Of a DNA stretch of 64,000 bases, positions 51,243 to 59,699 are shown piece by piece. Source of the DNA: Pseudomonas nabeulensis (GTDB lineage: Bacteria > Pseudomonadota > Gammaproteobacteria > Pseudomonadales > Pseudomonadaceae). The position numbers and the translations under genes are program-made. The stretch lies in the NCBI RefSeq assembly GCF_004682045.1, contig NZ_QUZT01000018.1, positions 37,773-101,772 of the forward strand, read 5' to 3'. Below the pieces are notes generated by a model that worked only from the letters and a program-made list of their open reading frames with translations, was not told the origin of the DNA and did not search any database. Position 1 is the first letter of the stretch, and every line of letters begins with the position of its first letter.

Positions 51243-53105
51243 TCACGGCAAATTCAACGTGCGGGTCACCTCGGCCCACGGCACAAACTTGAAGTTCTGG
51301 GCCTGCTCGGGCATGCGCTTGCGCCCGTCCTGCACCACCAGCATGCCCTTGTTCCACGGCCCACCCAGGTTGACGGCGGTAACTTCGATCCCGTCGGTTT
51401 CCGAAGCACCGTCGATGCCGGCGGCGGCGTTCAGGCCGACGCGGAACGCACCGTGACTGGCAAACGGTGGTTCGGCATCCACCACCAGGTAGCTGTCGTT
51501 GCCCTGGCTTGAGATCACCAGGTAGTCGCGCTTGTCGCTCTGGTACAGCGCCAGACCCTCGACATCGGCATGCAGCTGCGCACCGACCTTGATCACGTTG
51601 GTCAGCGTGGCCGGTTGGTCGGCGCGGGCATCCACCGCCCACACGCCGACGTCTTCTTCACCGATAAACAGGCGCTGGCGCTGGTCATCGGCCACGCAGC
51701 CTTCGGGCTGGCTGTCGACCTTGAACTGGCGCACCAATTCGCCCTGCACGCGGCCATCCGGCGCGCTCAGGCGGTATTGCAGGAAGGTGCCGTCCTTGTC
51801 GTTGGCGACGGCATAGACCTCGCCGCTGGCGGGCTGGAACAGGCAGATGCCATAGATGGCCTTGAGCGGCGTCGGCACTTCACCGGCTTCACGCAACTCA
51901 CCGGTGGCGCGGTCGATGCTGAACAGGCTGAGGCTGTTGTGGTCGCGATTGCTCGCCACGGCCAGGTCGACGGTTTGCGTGCCAAGCTTGAAATTGGGGC
52001 GCACGTCGACGTTGTTCAGGCGGCCGACGGCCAGCTCCTGCATCAGCTTGCCGTCGAGGTCGTAGGCCAGCAGGCCCTGTTTTTTATTGGTGCCCAGCAC
52101 GCGGCTTTTCTCCGGGTGCTCGGGGTGAATCCAGATGGCCGGATCATCGGCGGCATCGCCCTGGCGCGCGACCGGGTCGCTTTGGCGTAGGGCGGCGACT
52201 TCCGGGATCACCGGCTCGACCGGTACAGGCTTGGCCTGCCAGTTGAGCTTGCCCTGGTACAGCTTGCCGCTGTCGTCGTCACGCACCAGCACCTGCTGGC
52301 CGTGGATGCTCAGTTGCTCCGGCTCTTTCAGGCCCGGCAGGCTCAGGCTGGCTTGCTCGGTCCAACGTTCGCCGGTTTGTTGAAACAGATGCAGTTGGGC
52401 GGTCTTCGGGTCCAGGCCGATCACGCCACCCGGCACCAGCGCCAGGGCACCGGCTTCGCGTTTCGGCGTGTCGAATACAGCGATTGGCGTGCGTTTTACA
52501 TCCGCTTCCGGATGCGCCGGGTAGGCCCACCAGCCGACGTTTTCTTCATTCACCACCAAGCGATTGCCGGCGTCATCCACCTGGCAGAACTGCGCCGAAG
52601 GCGGCAGCGGCAGGCCGCGTACGCGCTGGGGTTGGTTCAACAAGGTTGCGCCGTTGCCCACCAGCCACTGTTCGCCCTTGCCCTCTTCGCCCACCAGGAA
52701 CACAAACACATTGGCCGCGGAATCGCGGTATAGGCACAGGCCGTTCACGGCGAAGTCGCGGGTTGGCAGGTAGAGCGGCTTGCCGAAGGTTTTGGTGGAG
52801 GCGTCGAGGCTGATCAGCATTGCTTGCTGGCGATCGTTGTCGAGGCTGGCCACCAGCGTCTGGGCGCCTGCAGCGCGGGTGTCGAGGCTGGTGAAATTGC
52901 CGTTGAAGCGCGCCAGTTCTGCGCCCTTGGCATCCACCAGTTGCAGGCCGTCGCGGGGGCTGGCGGTGAGGTGCTCCTTGGCATTCAAGAACGTCATGGC
53001 CTCGGCATTGAGGCTTGGTGCCCAGGGGGTCAAAGCCAAATCAGCGGCGAATGCAGGCGCAGAGGTAGCTAATGCAATCAACAAGTACAGCTTGGAAATT
53101 CTCAT
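51243..53105 (-). CDS. beta-propeller phytase with tandem domains
   Basis: 620 residues with a signal peptide (MRISKLYLLIALATSAPAFA). The C-terminal half (about 310-620) holds beta-propeller phytase blocks: DDPAIWIHPEHPEKSRVLGT, GLLAYDLDGK, NNVDVRPNF, ASNRDHNSLS, AIYGICLFQP, EGCVADD, GEEDVGVW, ADVEGLALY. The N-terminal half (about 22-300) looks like a diverged, probably incomplete copy, as in dual-domain BPPs. Ca2+-dependent hydrolysis of phytate (3-phytase type) in periplasm or outside. Encoded between a TonB receptor and exbB-exbD-tonB, behind a Pho box. Confidence 0.9.
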   Translation of the reverse strand: MRISKLYLLIALATSAPAFAADLALTPWAPSLNAEAMTFLNAKEHLTASPRDGLQLVDAKGAELARFNGNFTSLDTRAAGAQTLVASLDNDRQQAMLISLDASTKTFGKPLYLPTRDFAVNGLCLYRDSAANVFVFLVGEEGKGEQWLVGNGATLLNQPQRVRGLPLPPSAQFCQVDDAGNRLVVNEENVGWWAYPAHPEADVKRTPIAVFDTPKREAGALALVPGGVIGLDPKTAQLHLFQQTGERWTEQASLSLPGLKEPEQLSIHGQQVLVRDDDSGKLYQGKLNWQAKPVPVEPVIPEVAALRQSDPVARQGDAADDPAIWIHPEHPEKSRVLGTNKKQGLLAYDLDGKLMQELAVGRLNNVDVRPNFKLGTQTVDLAVASNRDHNSLSLFSIDRATGELREAGEVPTPLKAIYGICLFQPASGEVYAVANDKDGTFLQYRLSAPDGRVQGELVRQFKVDSQPEGCVADDQRQRLFIGEEDVGVWAVDARADQPATLTNVIKVGAQLHADVEGLALYQSDKRDYLVISSQGNDSYLVVDAEPPFASHGAFRVGLNAAAGIDGASETDGIEVTAVNLGGPWNKGMLVVQDGRKRMPEQAQNFKFVPWAEVTRTLNLP

Positions 53106-53141
53106 GTACGGCTAAATCCTTCAAAAACAATGGAGATCTAC

Positions 53142-53169
53142 TGTGGGAGGGGGCAAGCCCCCTCCCACA
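53142..53169. repeat. single REP palindrome between receptor and phytase genes
   Basis: TGTGGGAGGGGGC joined directly to AAGCCCCCTCCCACA: a perfect short hairpin equal to the tips of two REPIN arms with the middle missing. Lies in the 83-base intra-operon gap, where it may stabilise the receptor message or reduce phytase expression. Confidence 0.85.
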
Positions 53170-53188
53170 TTTGGATCAGTGTGGGGGC

Positions 53189-55696
53189 TTAGAAATGGGT
53201 AAAGGTCAGGCCCAGCTTGTAGGTCGGGCCGTACTCCTCGTACTGGCCGTTGTAGCTGCGGTGGCCGGTGTAGACGAAGTACGACTCATCGGTGAGGTTC
53301 TGCGCCTCGAAGCTCACTTGCAGGTTCTTGGTCAGCGAGTAGCGCGCACTGAAGTCCACGAAGGTCTGCGCATCCACGTGCAGGTCGTGGGCCTTGTCAT
53401 TGATCGAGGCCAGCTCGTACAGGTAGGCGGACTTGTAGTTGGCCGACAGGCGCAGGCTGAGCTTGTCGTCTTCCCAGCCGAGCATCAGGTTGCCGACGGT
53501 GTCCGATTGGTTCGGCAGGCTGATGTTGCGCTTGCGGTGGGTGCCGCTGGCACTGTCGAAGCCTTCGATATCCGCACTGGAACGGCTGAAGGTGGTGTTG
53601 GCACCGATCAGCAGACCGTTCCACGGCGCCGGCAGCCAGTCGAACTTCTGTGAGTAGGCCAGTTCCAGGCCGTAGAGCTTGGCGCTGTCGCCATTGGCGT
53701 AGGTGTGGGCCTCTGAGAAATTGGTCCAGGCGCCGGTGCCGGCCAGGTCGGTGTTGTAGACGAAGTTCTTGATGTCCTTGTAGAACACGAACGCCGATAC
53801 GGTGCCGGCACGGCCCATGAAGTGCTCGATCCCCAGGTCGAGGTTGCTCGACTCCAGCGGCTTGAGGTCCGGGTTGCCGAAGGTGGCTTCGTCATCGTCG
53901 ATCACAAAACCCGGTGCCAGTTGGCCGAAGGTCGGGCGTACCACGGATTTGGTCCAGGCCGCGCGCACCTGGGTGTTCTTGTCGATCTGGTAGCGCGCAT
54001 GCAGGCCCGGCAGCCAATGGTGATAGCGGCGCTTGGTCTCGCTGGCGGTGAACACGCCGTCGGTGGCGCCAGTGCCCTTGGCTTCGAATTCGGTGCCTTC
54101 GTAGCGCAGGCCGGCAATGAAACGCCAGTCATCGATATCGACGGTGTTCATGAAATAGCCGGCGTTGATGTCTTCGCGAATGGTGAAGTCATTCACCCGC
54201 GATTCGGTCTCGTCATAGAAGTCCGCCGCGTTGAGGCCGCCGATCAACTGCTTGATGCTGCTCGGGCTGATGCCGGGGCCGAAGTTGCCCAGGCGGTAGT
54301 CGACGTTGCCCTTCTGGAACTGGGTGAGGTTGAGCTGATCGGCCGTGAAGCCCAGGGTGTCGAAGTCTTCGTAGCTCCAGGCTTCCAGATCGTTGCTCTT
54401 GTGGCGACGGCTGACCTTGCCGCCGAACTTGAACTGCGACGCGTAGCCGCTGAGGTCGTAGTCGCGGGCCAGGTCCAGGCGCAGGTTTTTCTCGGTGTCC
54501 TTGGTGTTCTGTTTTTCCCAGTCGACTTTGTCCAGGGTGTAGTTGCTGGTGTCGTAGAACCCGGCGCCGATGATCGGGCGTGGCTTGTCCAGGTCGTAGA
54601 AACCGCTGTTGGCGAAGTCGCCGCCGTCGAACGTGGCGCTGGCGATATGGCCCGGGCTGTCTTCGCTGGATTGGCTGTAGCCGGCCTGGCCGCTCAAGGT
54701 CCACAGGCCCAGCATGCGTTCGCCGCCAAACACATAGGATTGGATTTCCTGGGTTTCTTCGCGGTTTTTCAGCTTGCGCTTGGCCTCTGCATCGCCCAAC
54801 TCGCCGGCGGCCAGTGGGTCGGCAAATTCGATGCTGGTGGAGTTGCGGGTCTCGGTGTCTTTGTAGCGGCTGTAGAGGGTGCGCAGGTAGTAGCTGCTGA
54901 GGTCATCGGGCTTGTAGTCGAAGTTCAGGCCGCCGCCGGCGCGTTCGCGGCTGATGTCGTAGTCGCGCTGTTCGAATTCGTTGAGCCTGGCGCCGTCGGT
55001 GAAGTCCCAGGCGCCGCCGGTTTCGACGTTGTCCGAACCGAAGTCGCGCTTCTGCCAGCTCAGGGCGGCGGCCACGCCGAAGTTGTCGATGCCATCGCCC
55101 AGGCTGAACCGGTTACTGGCGGCGCCGGAGAATTTCGGACTGGTCTGGTGGGTGTTCTTGTCGTAGCTGGCCTCGGTGCTACCGGTGTAGAACAGGCCCT
55201 TGTGGTCGAAGGCCGAGAGGCTTTGCACATCGACGGTACCACCGAGGGAGTTGGCGTCCATGTCCGGGGTGAGGGTCTTGATCACCGACAGCGACTGCAC
55301 CAGCTCAGACGGCAGCACGTCGAGGGCCACAGCGCGGCGTGCGCTTTCCGGGGCGGGTACGAGAGTGCCGTTGATGGTCACGCTGTTGAGGTCCGGGCCC
55401 AGGCCGCGCACGCTGACGAAACGGCCTTCGCCCTGGTCGCGCTCGACGCTGATGCCGGGCAAACGCTGCACCGCTTCGGCAACGTTTTCATCCGGCAACT
55501 GGGCCACGCCATCGGCGTGCACCACGCTCTTGATGCTGTCGGAGGTGCGCTGTTCTTTCAGCGCCGAGTCGATGGCAGCGGCCTGGCCGACCACCTCCAC
55601 ATGCTCGGTGGCATCGGCGGCGTTGAGTCGCTCGCTGGCCATCGCCAGGGCCAAGGCGGTAAGCGTGAAGCTGACGAGCCCGGTGCGCTTGTACAT
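53189..55696 (-). CDS. TonB-dependent receptor, probably for phytate or inositol phosphates
   Basis: 835 residues with a signal peptide (MYKRTGLVSFTLTALALAMA, cleavage near LNAAD). Plug domain of the TonB-receptor class with the VRGLGPDLNSVTING and VLPSELVQSLSVIKTLTPDM stretches, which are typical of the TIGR01782-like group of carbohydrate-type receptors, then a long barrel ending in LGLTFTHF with terminal Phe. First gene of the operon with phytase, exbB, exbD and tonB; Pho box 74 bases upstream. Uptake of phytate or its breakdown products is inferred from context. Confidence 0.9.
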   Translation of the reverse strand: MYKRTGLVSFTLTALALAMASERLNAADATEHVEVVGQAAAIDSALKEQRTSDSIKSVVHADGVAQLPDENVAEAVQRLPGISVERDQGEGRFVSVRGLGPDLNSVTINGTLVPAPESARRAVALDVLPSELVQSLSVIKTLTPDMDANSLGGTVDVQSLSAFDHKGLFYTGSTEASYDKNTHQTSPKFSGAASNRFSLGDGIDNFGVAAALSWQKRDFGSDNVETGGAWDFTDGARLNEFEQRDYDISRERAGGGLNFDYKPDDLSSYYLRTLYSRYKDTETRNSTSIEFADPLAAGELGDAEAKRKLKNREETQEIQSYVFGGERMLGLWTLSGQAGYSQSSEDSPGHIASATFDGGDFANSGFYDLDKPRPIIGAGFYDTSNYTLDKVDWEKQNTKDTEKNLRLDLARDYDLSGYASQFKFGGKVSRRHKSNDLEAWSYEDFDTLGFTADQLNLTQFQKGNVDYRLGNFGPGISPSSIKQLIGGLNAADFYDETESRVNDFTIREDINAGYFMNTVDIDDWRFIAGLRYEGTEFEAKGTGATDGVFTASETKRRYHHWLPGLHARYQIDKNTQVRAAWTKSVVRPTFGQLAPGFVIDDDEATFGNPDLKPLESSNLDLGIEHFMGRAGTVSAFVFYKDIKNFVYNTDLAGTGAWTNFSEAHTYANGDSAKLYGLELAYSQKFDWLPAPWNGLLIGANTTFSRSSADIEGFDSASGTHRKRNISLPNQSDTVGNLMLGWEDDKLSLRLSANYKSAYLYELASINDKAHDLHVDAQTFVDFSARYSLTKNLQVSFEAQNLTDESYFVYTGHRSYNGQYEEYGPTYKLGLTFTHF

Positions 55697-55769
55697 GCAA
55701 TCCTCCCCAAGAATCCGTTGGCGCCAGGCAAGAGACCCGGCAACTGGGAGGGCACGCTAGGGGTGGGGG

Positions 55770-55787
55770 ATGACGGTTCTGTGACAG
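55770..55787 (-). promoter_or_regulatory. Pho box of the phytase operon
   Basis: On the minus strand CTGTCACAGAACCGTCAT: two 7-base PhoB half-sites (CTGTCAC and CCGTCAT) with a 4-base spacer, close to the consensus CTGTCAT-N4-CTGTCAT. Ten bases on, TAGCGT could be the -10 element. Confidence 0.75.
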
Positions 55788-55858
55788 GGGGTGGCGGGAA
55801 GGCCCGTAAACCGAGGGTTTGAGCCTGAAATGAGCTGATATGACCTGTGAAGTTCTAC

Positions 55859-55947
55859 TGTGGGAGGGGGCTTGCCCCCGATAGCGGTGGATCAGTCACC
55901 TTGTTTTTTACTGATACACCGCTATCGGGGGCAAGCCCCCTCCCACA
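55859..55947. repeat. REPIN between the two divergent Pho promoters
   Basis: Standard inverted arms, centre includes GGTGGATCAGTCACC. It fills the middle of the 369-base region 55697-56065, separating the Pho boxes of the phytase operon and the GGDEF gene. Confidence 0.9.
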
Positions 55948-55996
55948 TTCTTTGACCTTTGTTGCCTGTGAGATGAGCTGATTCGACCCACCCCCG

Positions 55997-56014
55997 CCGT
56001 CACGCAACCGTCAC
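55997..56014 (+). promoter_or_regulatory. Pho box upstream of the GGDEF gene
   Basis: CCGTCACGCAACCGTCAC: two identical 7-base half-sites CCGTCAC spaced by GCAA, 51 bases before the start codon. Ten bases on, TGTGCT may be a weak -10. Same layout as the box at 55770. Confidence 0.65.
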
Positions 56015-56065
56015 ATCCATCTGCTGTGCTGGCGCCCACGACTGAATCACCAGAGGCCCCCGGCC

Positions 56066-56980
56066 ATGTTTTCCGTGCTCAAACCCCACCGCTGGAAACT
56101 CACCGCGCTGCTGATCGCCGCCAACCTCGGGCTGATCCTGCACTTGGCCTGCGGCACCCTCAAAAGTGTCAGCGAGTGGGAATGGCTGGATATCGTCGGC
56201 GAAGGTGGCTCGGCGCTGTTGGCCCTGGTCTGGCTGGGCCTGGTGCTGAAAAGCCGCCCCGCCGGACGCGTCACCAATTACCTGGCACTGGGGCTGTCGT
56301 GCATCTTCTTCTCCTGGTGGATCGACAGCCTCGACGAGTTCATTCGCCTGCCCGACAGCATCACCTGGGACCACTGGCTGGAGTCCGGGCCGATGCCGGT
56401 GGGCATGATCCTGCTGACCATCGGCATCTTCCACTGGCACCGCGAACAACTGGCAATCAGCACGCAGATGGAAAAACGCGAGCGGCTGTTCCGTGAACAT
56501 CGCCTGTTCGACAAACTCACACCCCTGGCCGGTGCCGACTACCTCAAGCGCCAGCTCGCCGATAGCCTGCAGGACAGTCACACCCAACAGCAACCGCTGT
56601 CGCTGCTGGCCCTGGACCTGGACAACTTCGCCGCCATCAACCAGGCCTACGGGCATGCCGAAGGCGACGCGGTATTACAGGCACTCAGTCACTTGCTATT
56701 GCTCAACCTCCGTCGTCAGGACCTGCTCTGTCGCTTGGCCGGTGACCGTTTCGTCGTGCTGCTGCCCAACACCGGCGAACGCCAGGCCCAGATGCTGGCG
56801 CTGGAGTTGCAGCAGGCCGTACGCGCCCTCGCCCACAAGACCCGTCAGCAAGGCGAACGTTTGCAACTGGGCGCCACCACCGCCGTGGTGATGGCCTTGG
56901 ACGAACCGCCCCAGGACCTGCTCAAGCGCCTGAACCTGGCGTTGGCCAAAGCCAAGCAACCCCTTGCGAAAAGCGCTTGA
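56066..56980 (+). CDS. membrane GGDEF-domain protein with degenerate active site
   Basis: 304 residues. Four or so hydrophobic helices at the N terminus (about 12-30, 46-62, 70-88, 110-123), a charged linker, then a GGDEF domain (about 150-300). The nucleotide-binding part LALDLDNFAAINQAYGHAEG is intact (Asp184, Asp186), but the signature is AGDRF (225-229) instead of GG(D/E)EF, with Arg for the conserved Glu, so diguanylate cyclase activity is doubtful. It may bind GTP or act as a c-di-GMP-related sensor. A Pho box precedes it, and an AraC gene follows after one base. Confidence 0.85.
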   Translation: MFSVLKPHRWKLTALLIAANLGLILHLACGTLKSVSEWEWLDIVGEGGSALLALVWLGLVLKSRPAGRVTNYLALGLSCIFFSWWIDSLDEFIRLPDSITWDHWLESGPMPVGMILLTIGIFHWHREQLAISTQMEKRERLFREHRLFDKLTPLAGADYLKRQLADSLQDSHTQQQPLSLLALDLDNFAAINQAYGHAEGDAVLQALSHLLLLNLRRQDLLCRLAGDRFVVLLPNTGERQAQMLALELQQAVRALAHKTRQQGERLQLGATTAVVMALDEPPQDLLKRLNLALAKAKQPLAKSA

Positions 56981-56981
56981 G

Positions 56982-58019
56982 ATGGCCGTGAAAAGCAACT
57001 GGTATGAAGCCGACAGCCGCTTCATTCCGGGGCATTACCAACCTGCCACCTTGATCGATCTGGCGTTGTCGCGGGACATCGACAGCCATCGCCTGCTGCG
57101 TGGCACCGGGCTGTTTCATGAGGACGTCCTGGCCGGCACGGCACGCTTGAGTCCGCAGCAATTCCTGGGATTGATCGGCAACAGCCGCAAGTTGTTGGAC
57201 GCCGACGACAGCAGCTTCCTGTTCGGCCAACGCCTGTTGCCGGGCTATTACGGCGCGGCCAGCCATGCCTTGGGCCATGCACAGAACCTGCATCAAGCGC
57301 TGGACATCCTGATCCAGCAGCAGGTCCTGCTCAGCCCGTTGGTCACCCTGCACCTGGAGCTGGATGAACACCACGCCTACCTGTACTGGCTGGACAGCTG
57401 CGGCGCTGGCGAACACTGGCGCTTCCTGCTGGAAGCCAGCATGACCTCGCTGGTCGCCATGAGCCAATGGCTCAGCGGCGAACGCCTGCCGTGGGTGTGC
57501 AGTTTCAGCCACGCCGAGCCGCGCTACGTCGAGCAGTATTGGGTGCACCTGGGGGAAGACACGCGCTTCGGCCGCCCATTGGATGTGATGTGTATTCCTC
57601 GCCAATACCTTGCCCGCCCCTGGCCGGGAGCCTCCGCCACCGCCGGCCAGGTCGCGCGCCAACACGCCCGCGAGCAAATCGAACAGTTGGGCTTCGCCAG
57701 CAGTTTTCTCGATTGTCTTTACGACTATCTGCACGAACACGTGCGTCAACCGCCGAGCCTGGAACAGGCGGCGCTGGCGTTCGCCATGAGCCCGGCGACC
57801 CTCAAGCGCAAACTGCACAAGCACGACACCGGTTTCCAGCAGCAAGTGGACCGGGTGCGCAAGCAAGTGGCGCTGCACCTGTATCAGGTCAAGGGCTACA
57901 GCAATGAGGAAGTGGCGGCGTACTTGAATTTCAACGACGCGGCGAACTTTCGCCGCTCGTTCAAGCGCTGGACCGGCAGCACGCCGAGCCTGATCCGCCA
58001 GTTGTTCAACAGCCGCTAG
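56982..58019 (+). CDS. AraC family transcriptional regulator
   Basis: 345 residues. N-terminal Arabinose_bd-like effector domain (about 20-205; HRLLRGTGLFHEDVLAG, ALGHAQNLHQALDILI) and C-terminal AraC HTH (about 245-340; SLEQAALAFAMSPATLKRKLH, SNEEVAAYLNFNDAANFRRS). ATG at 56982 lies one base after the GGDEF stop; a TTG at 56964 inside that gene is possible. Possibly co-transcribed with the GGDEF gene and so phosphate-controlled. Ends overlapping the convergent LysR gene by 14 bases. Confidence 0.87.
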   Translation: MAVKSNWYEADSRFIPGHYQPATLIDLALSRDIDSHRLLRGTGLFHEDVLAGTARLSPQQFLGLIGNSRKLLDADDSSFLFGQRLLPGYYGAASHALGHAQNLHQALDILIQQQVLLSPLVTLHLELDEHHAYLYWLDSCGAGEHWRFLLEASMTSLVAMSQWLSGERLPWVCSFSHAEPRYVEQYWVHLGEDTRFGRPLDVMCIPRQYLARPWPGASATAGQVARQHAREQIEQLGFASSFLDCLYDYLHEHVRQPPSLEQAALAFAMSPATLKRKLHKHDTGFQQQVDRVRKQVALHLYQVKGYSNEEVAAYLNFNDAANFRRSFKRWTGSTPSLIRQLFNSR

Positions 58020-58887
58020 CCAGGCGCTCGCGCAGGAACTCCACCAGCGCCTGCACCGGCCGCGAGCTCTGCCGATGCTGCGGGTACACCGCCGACAGGG
58101 TCAGGTCTTCGGGGGCGAACTCATCGAGGATCGTCACCAGGCGGCCGTCCTTCAACGCGTCGCCGACGATAAAGGTCGGTAAATAGGTCACGCCAAACCC
58201 GGCGATGGCCGTGTCACGCAGCAGGTCGCCGTTGTTAACCCGCATGCGTCCGCACACGTTCAACGCCTGTAGCTTGCCCTTGAAACGCCATTGCACCTGG
58301 CGGCTATGGCCATAGGGCAGGCAGTCGTGATTGGCCAGGTCATCGGGCAGCATCGGTGTGCCGCGCCGGGCCAGGTAGTCGGGGCTGGCGCAGTACACGC
58401 GGGGGATGCTGGCGATGCGACGGGCAATCAGCGTGGAGTCTTCCAGGGTGCCGATGCGCAGCACCAGGTCGTAGCCTTCGCCGATCAGGTCGACGGGGCG
58501 GTCGCTGAGATCGACTTCCACCGCCACTTCGGGGTGGCGCTCTAAAAACTGCGGTAACAGGCAACCCAGGTGCGCAATGGCGAACGACAGCGGCGCACTC
58601 AGGCGAATAGTGCCGCGCGGCTCGCTGTTCTCGCCAGCGATGCCCTGCTCCACTTGCTCGACTTCACTGAGCAGGCGCAAGGCCGATTCGTAATAACTCT
58701 GGCCCAGTGGCGTAACGTCCAGGCGCCGGGTGGAGCGGTTGAGCAGGCGTACGCCGAGGCGGTCTTCCAGTTGGATCAGGCGGCGGCTGACGAACTGCTT
58801 GGACAGGCCCAGCTGTTCGGCAGCGGCGGTAAAACTGCCGGACTCCATGACCTGGCAAAACAGGCGCATGTCTTCAAAAGGGTTCAT
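58006..58887 (-). CDS. LysR family transcriptional regulator
   Basis: 293 residues. HTH about 1-65 (FEDMRLFCQVMESGSFTAAA, QFVSRRLIQLEDRLGVRLLN) and a LysR effector domain of the CrgA/DhcR-like group (SDRPVDLIGEGYDLVLRIG). ATG at 58885-58887 gives the usual MNPFEDM-type start; an upstream ATG at 58944 would add 19 residues. Lies after a REPIN from the YcaC gene; probable target is the downstream-numbered hydrolase-dehydrogenase cluster, unproven. Confidence 0.87.
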   Translation of the reverse strand: MNPFEDMRLFCQVMESGSFTAAAEQLGLSKQFVSRRLIQLEDRLGVRLLNRSTRRLDVTPLGQSYYESALRLLSEVEQVEQGIAGENSEPRGTIRLSAPLSFAIAHLGCLLPQFLERHPEVAVEVDLSDRPVDLIGEGYDLVLRIGTLEDSTLIARRIASIPRVYCASPDYLARRGTPMLPDDLANHDCLPYGHSRQVQWRFKGKLQALNVCGRMRVNNGDLLRDTAIAGFGVTYLPTFIVGDALKDGRLVTILDEFAPEDLTLSAVYPQHRQSSRPVQALVEFLRERLASGC

Positions 58888-58950
58888 TGTCGCTTCTCGG
58901 TGGACATTTTCGGTTTTTATATCGGGTATGTCGCCATACCACAAATCAAA

Positions 58951-59039
58951 TGTGGGAGGGGGCTTGCCCCCGATGGCGGTGTGCCAGTCTGAATATCTTT
59001 GACTGACACACCGCTATCGGGGGCAAGCCCCCTCCCACA
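58951..59039. repeat. REPIN between LysR and the YcaC-like gene
   Basis: Standard arms TGTGGGAGGGGGCTTGCCCC and inverse, in the 169-base gap 58888-59056. Confidence 0.9.
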
Positions 59040-59056
59040 AGGGACCGCTTAGCCGG

Positions 59057-59671
59057 TTACTTGTTGAACGCCGAGTAGCTGTTCATCAGGTTGCGGTAGT
59101 TCGGGATGCGCGGCGACAGCAGGTTGGCCAGGCCTTCCATGTCGTTGCGCCAGTCGCGTTGCAGCTCGCAGGCCACGGCGAACCAGTTCACCAGTTGCGC
59201 ACCGGCAGCGGTCATGCGTGCCCAGGCGGCTTGTTGCACGGTTTCGTTGAAGGTGCCCGACGCGTCGGTGACCACGAACACTTCAAAACCTTCTTCCAGT
59301 GCGCACAGGGTCGGGAACGCGACGCACACGTCGGTCACTACACCGGCAATGATGATTTGCTTGCGGCCGGTGGCCTTGACGGCCTTGACGAAATCTTCGT
59401 TGTCCCAGGCATTGATCTGGCCTGGACGAGCGATGTACGGCGCGTCCGGGAACAGTTCTTTCAGCTCTGGCACCAGCGGGCCGTTAGGACCGCTTTCAAA
59501 GCTGGTGGTGAGGATGGTCGGCAGGTTGAAGAACTTCGCCACGTCGGCCAGGGCCAGGACGTTGTTCTTGAATTCGTTCGGGGAAAAATCCTGCACCAGG
59601 GAGATCAGGCCAGTCTGGTGATCGACCAACAGTACAACGGCGTCATCTTTGTTCAAACGTGGGCTAGCCAT
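59057..59671 (-). CDS. isochorismatase-family hydrolase, YcaC type
   Basis: 204 residues. Catalytic residues of the family: Asp17 (LLVDHQTGL), a basic residue at Arg82 (IARPGQINAWD) and Cys116 (GVVTDVCVAFP). The protein reads like P. aeruginosa YcaC, an octameric hydrolase of unknown substrate. Located downstream of the amidohydrolase gene on the same strand with a 28-base gap, so likely co-transcribed. Confidence 0.9.
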   Translation of the reverse strand: MASPRLNKDDAVVLLVDHQTGLISLVQDFSPNEFKNNVLALADVAKFFNLPTILTTSFESGPNGPLVPELKELFPDAPYIARPGQINAWDNEDFVKAVKATGRKQIIIAGVVTDVCVAFPTLCALEEGFEVFVVTDASGTFNETVQQAAWARMTAAGAQLVNWFAVACELQRDWRNDMEGLANLLSPRIPNYRNLMNSYSAFNK

Positions 59672-59699
59672 GGTTCAACTCCTTACGGGGGATGGGAAA

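Noticed and set aside
53822..55822. Plus-strand open frame of 666 codons over the phytase-operon receptor
   Set aside because: Antisense to a canonical receptor and runs through the Pho box; no family resemblance.
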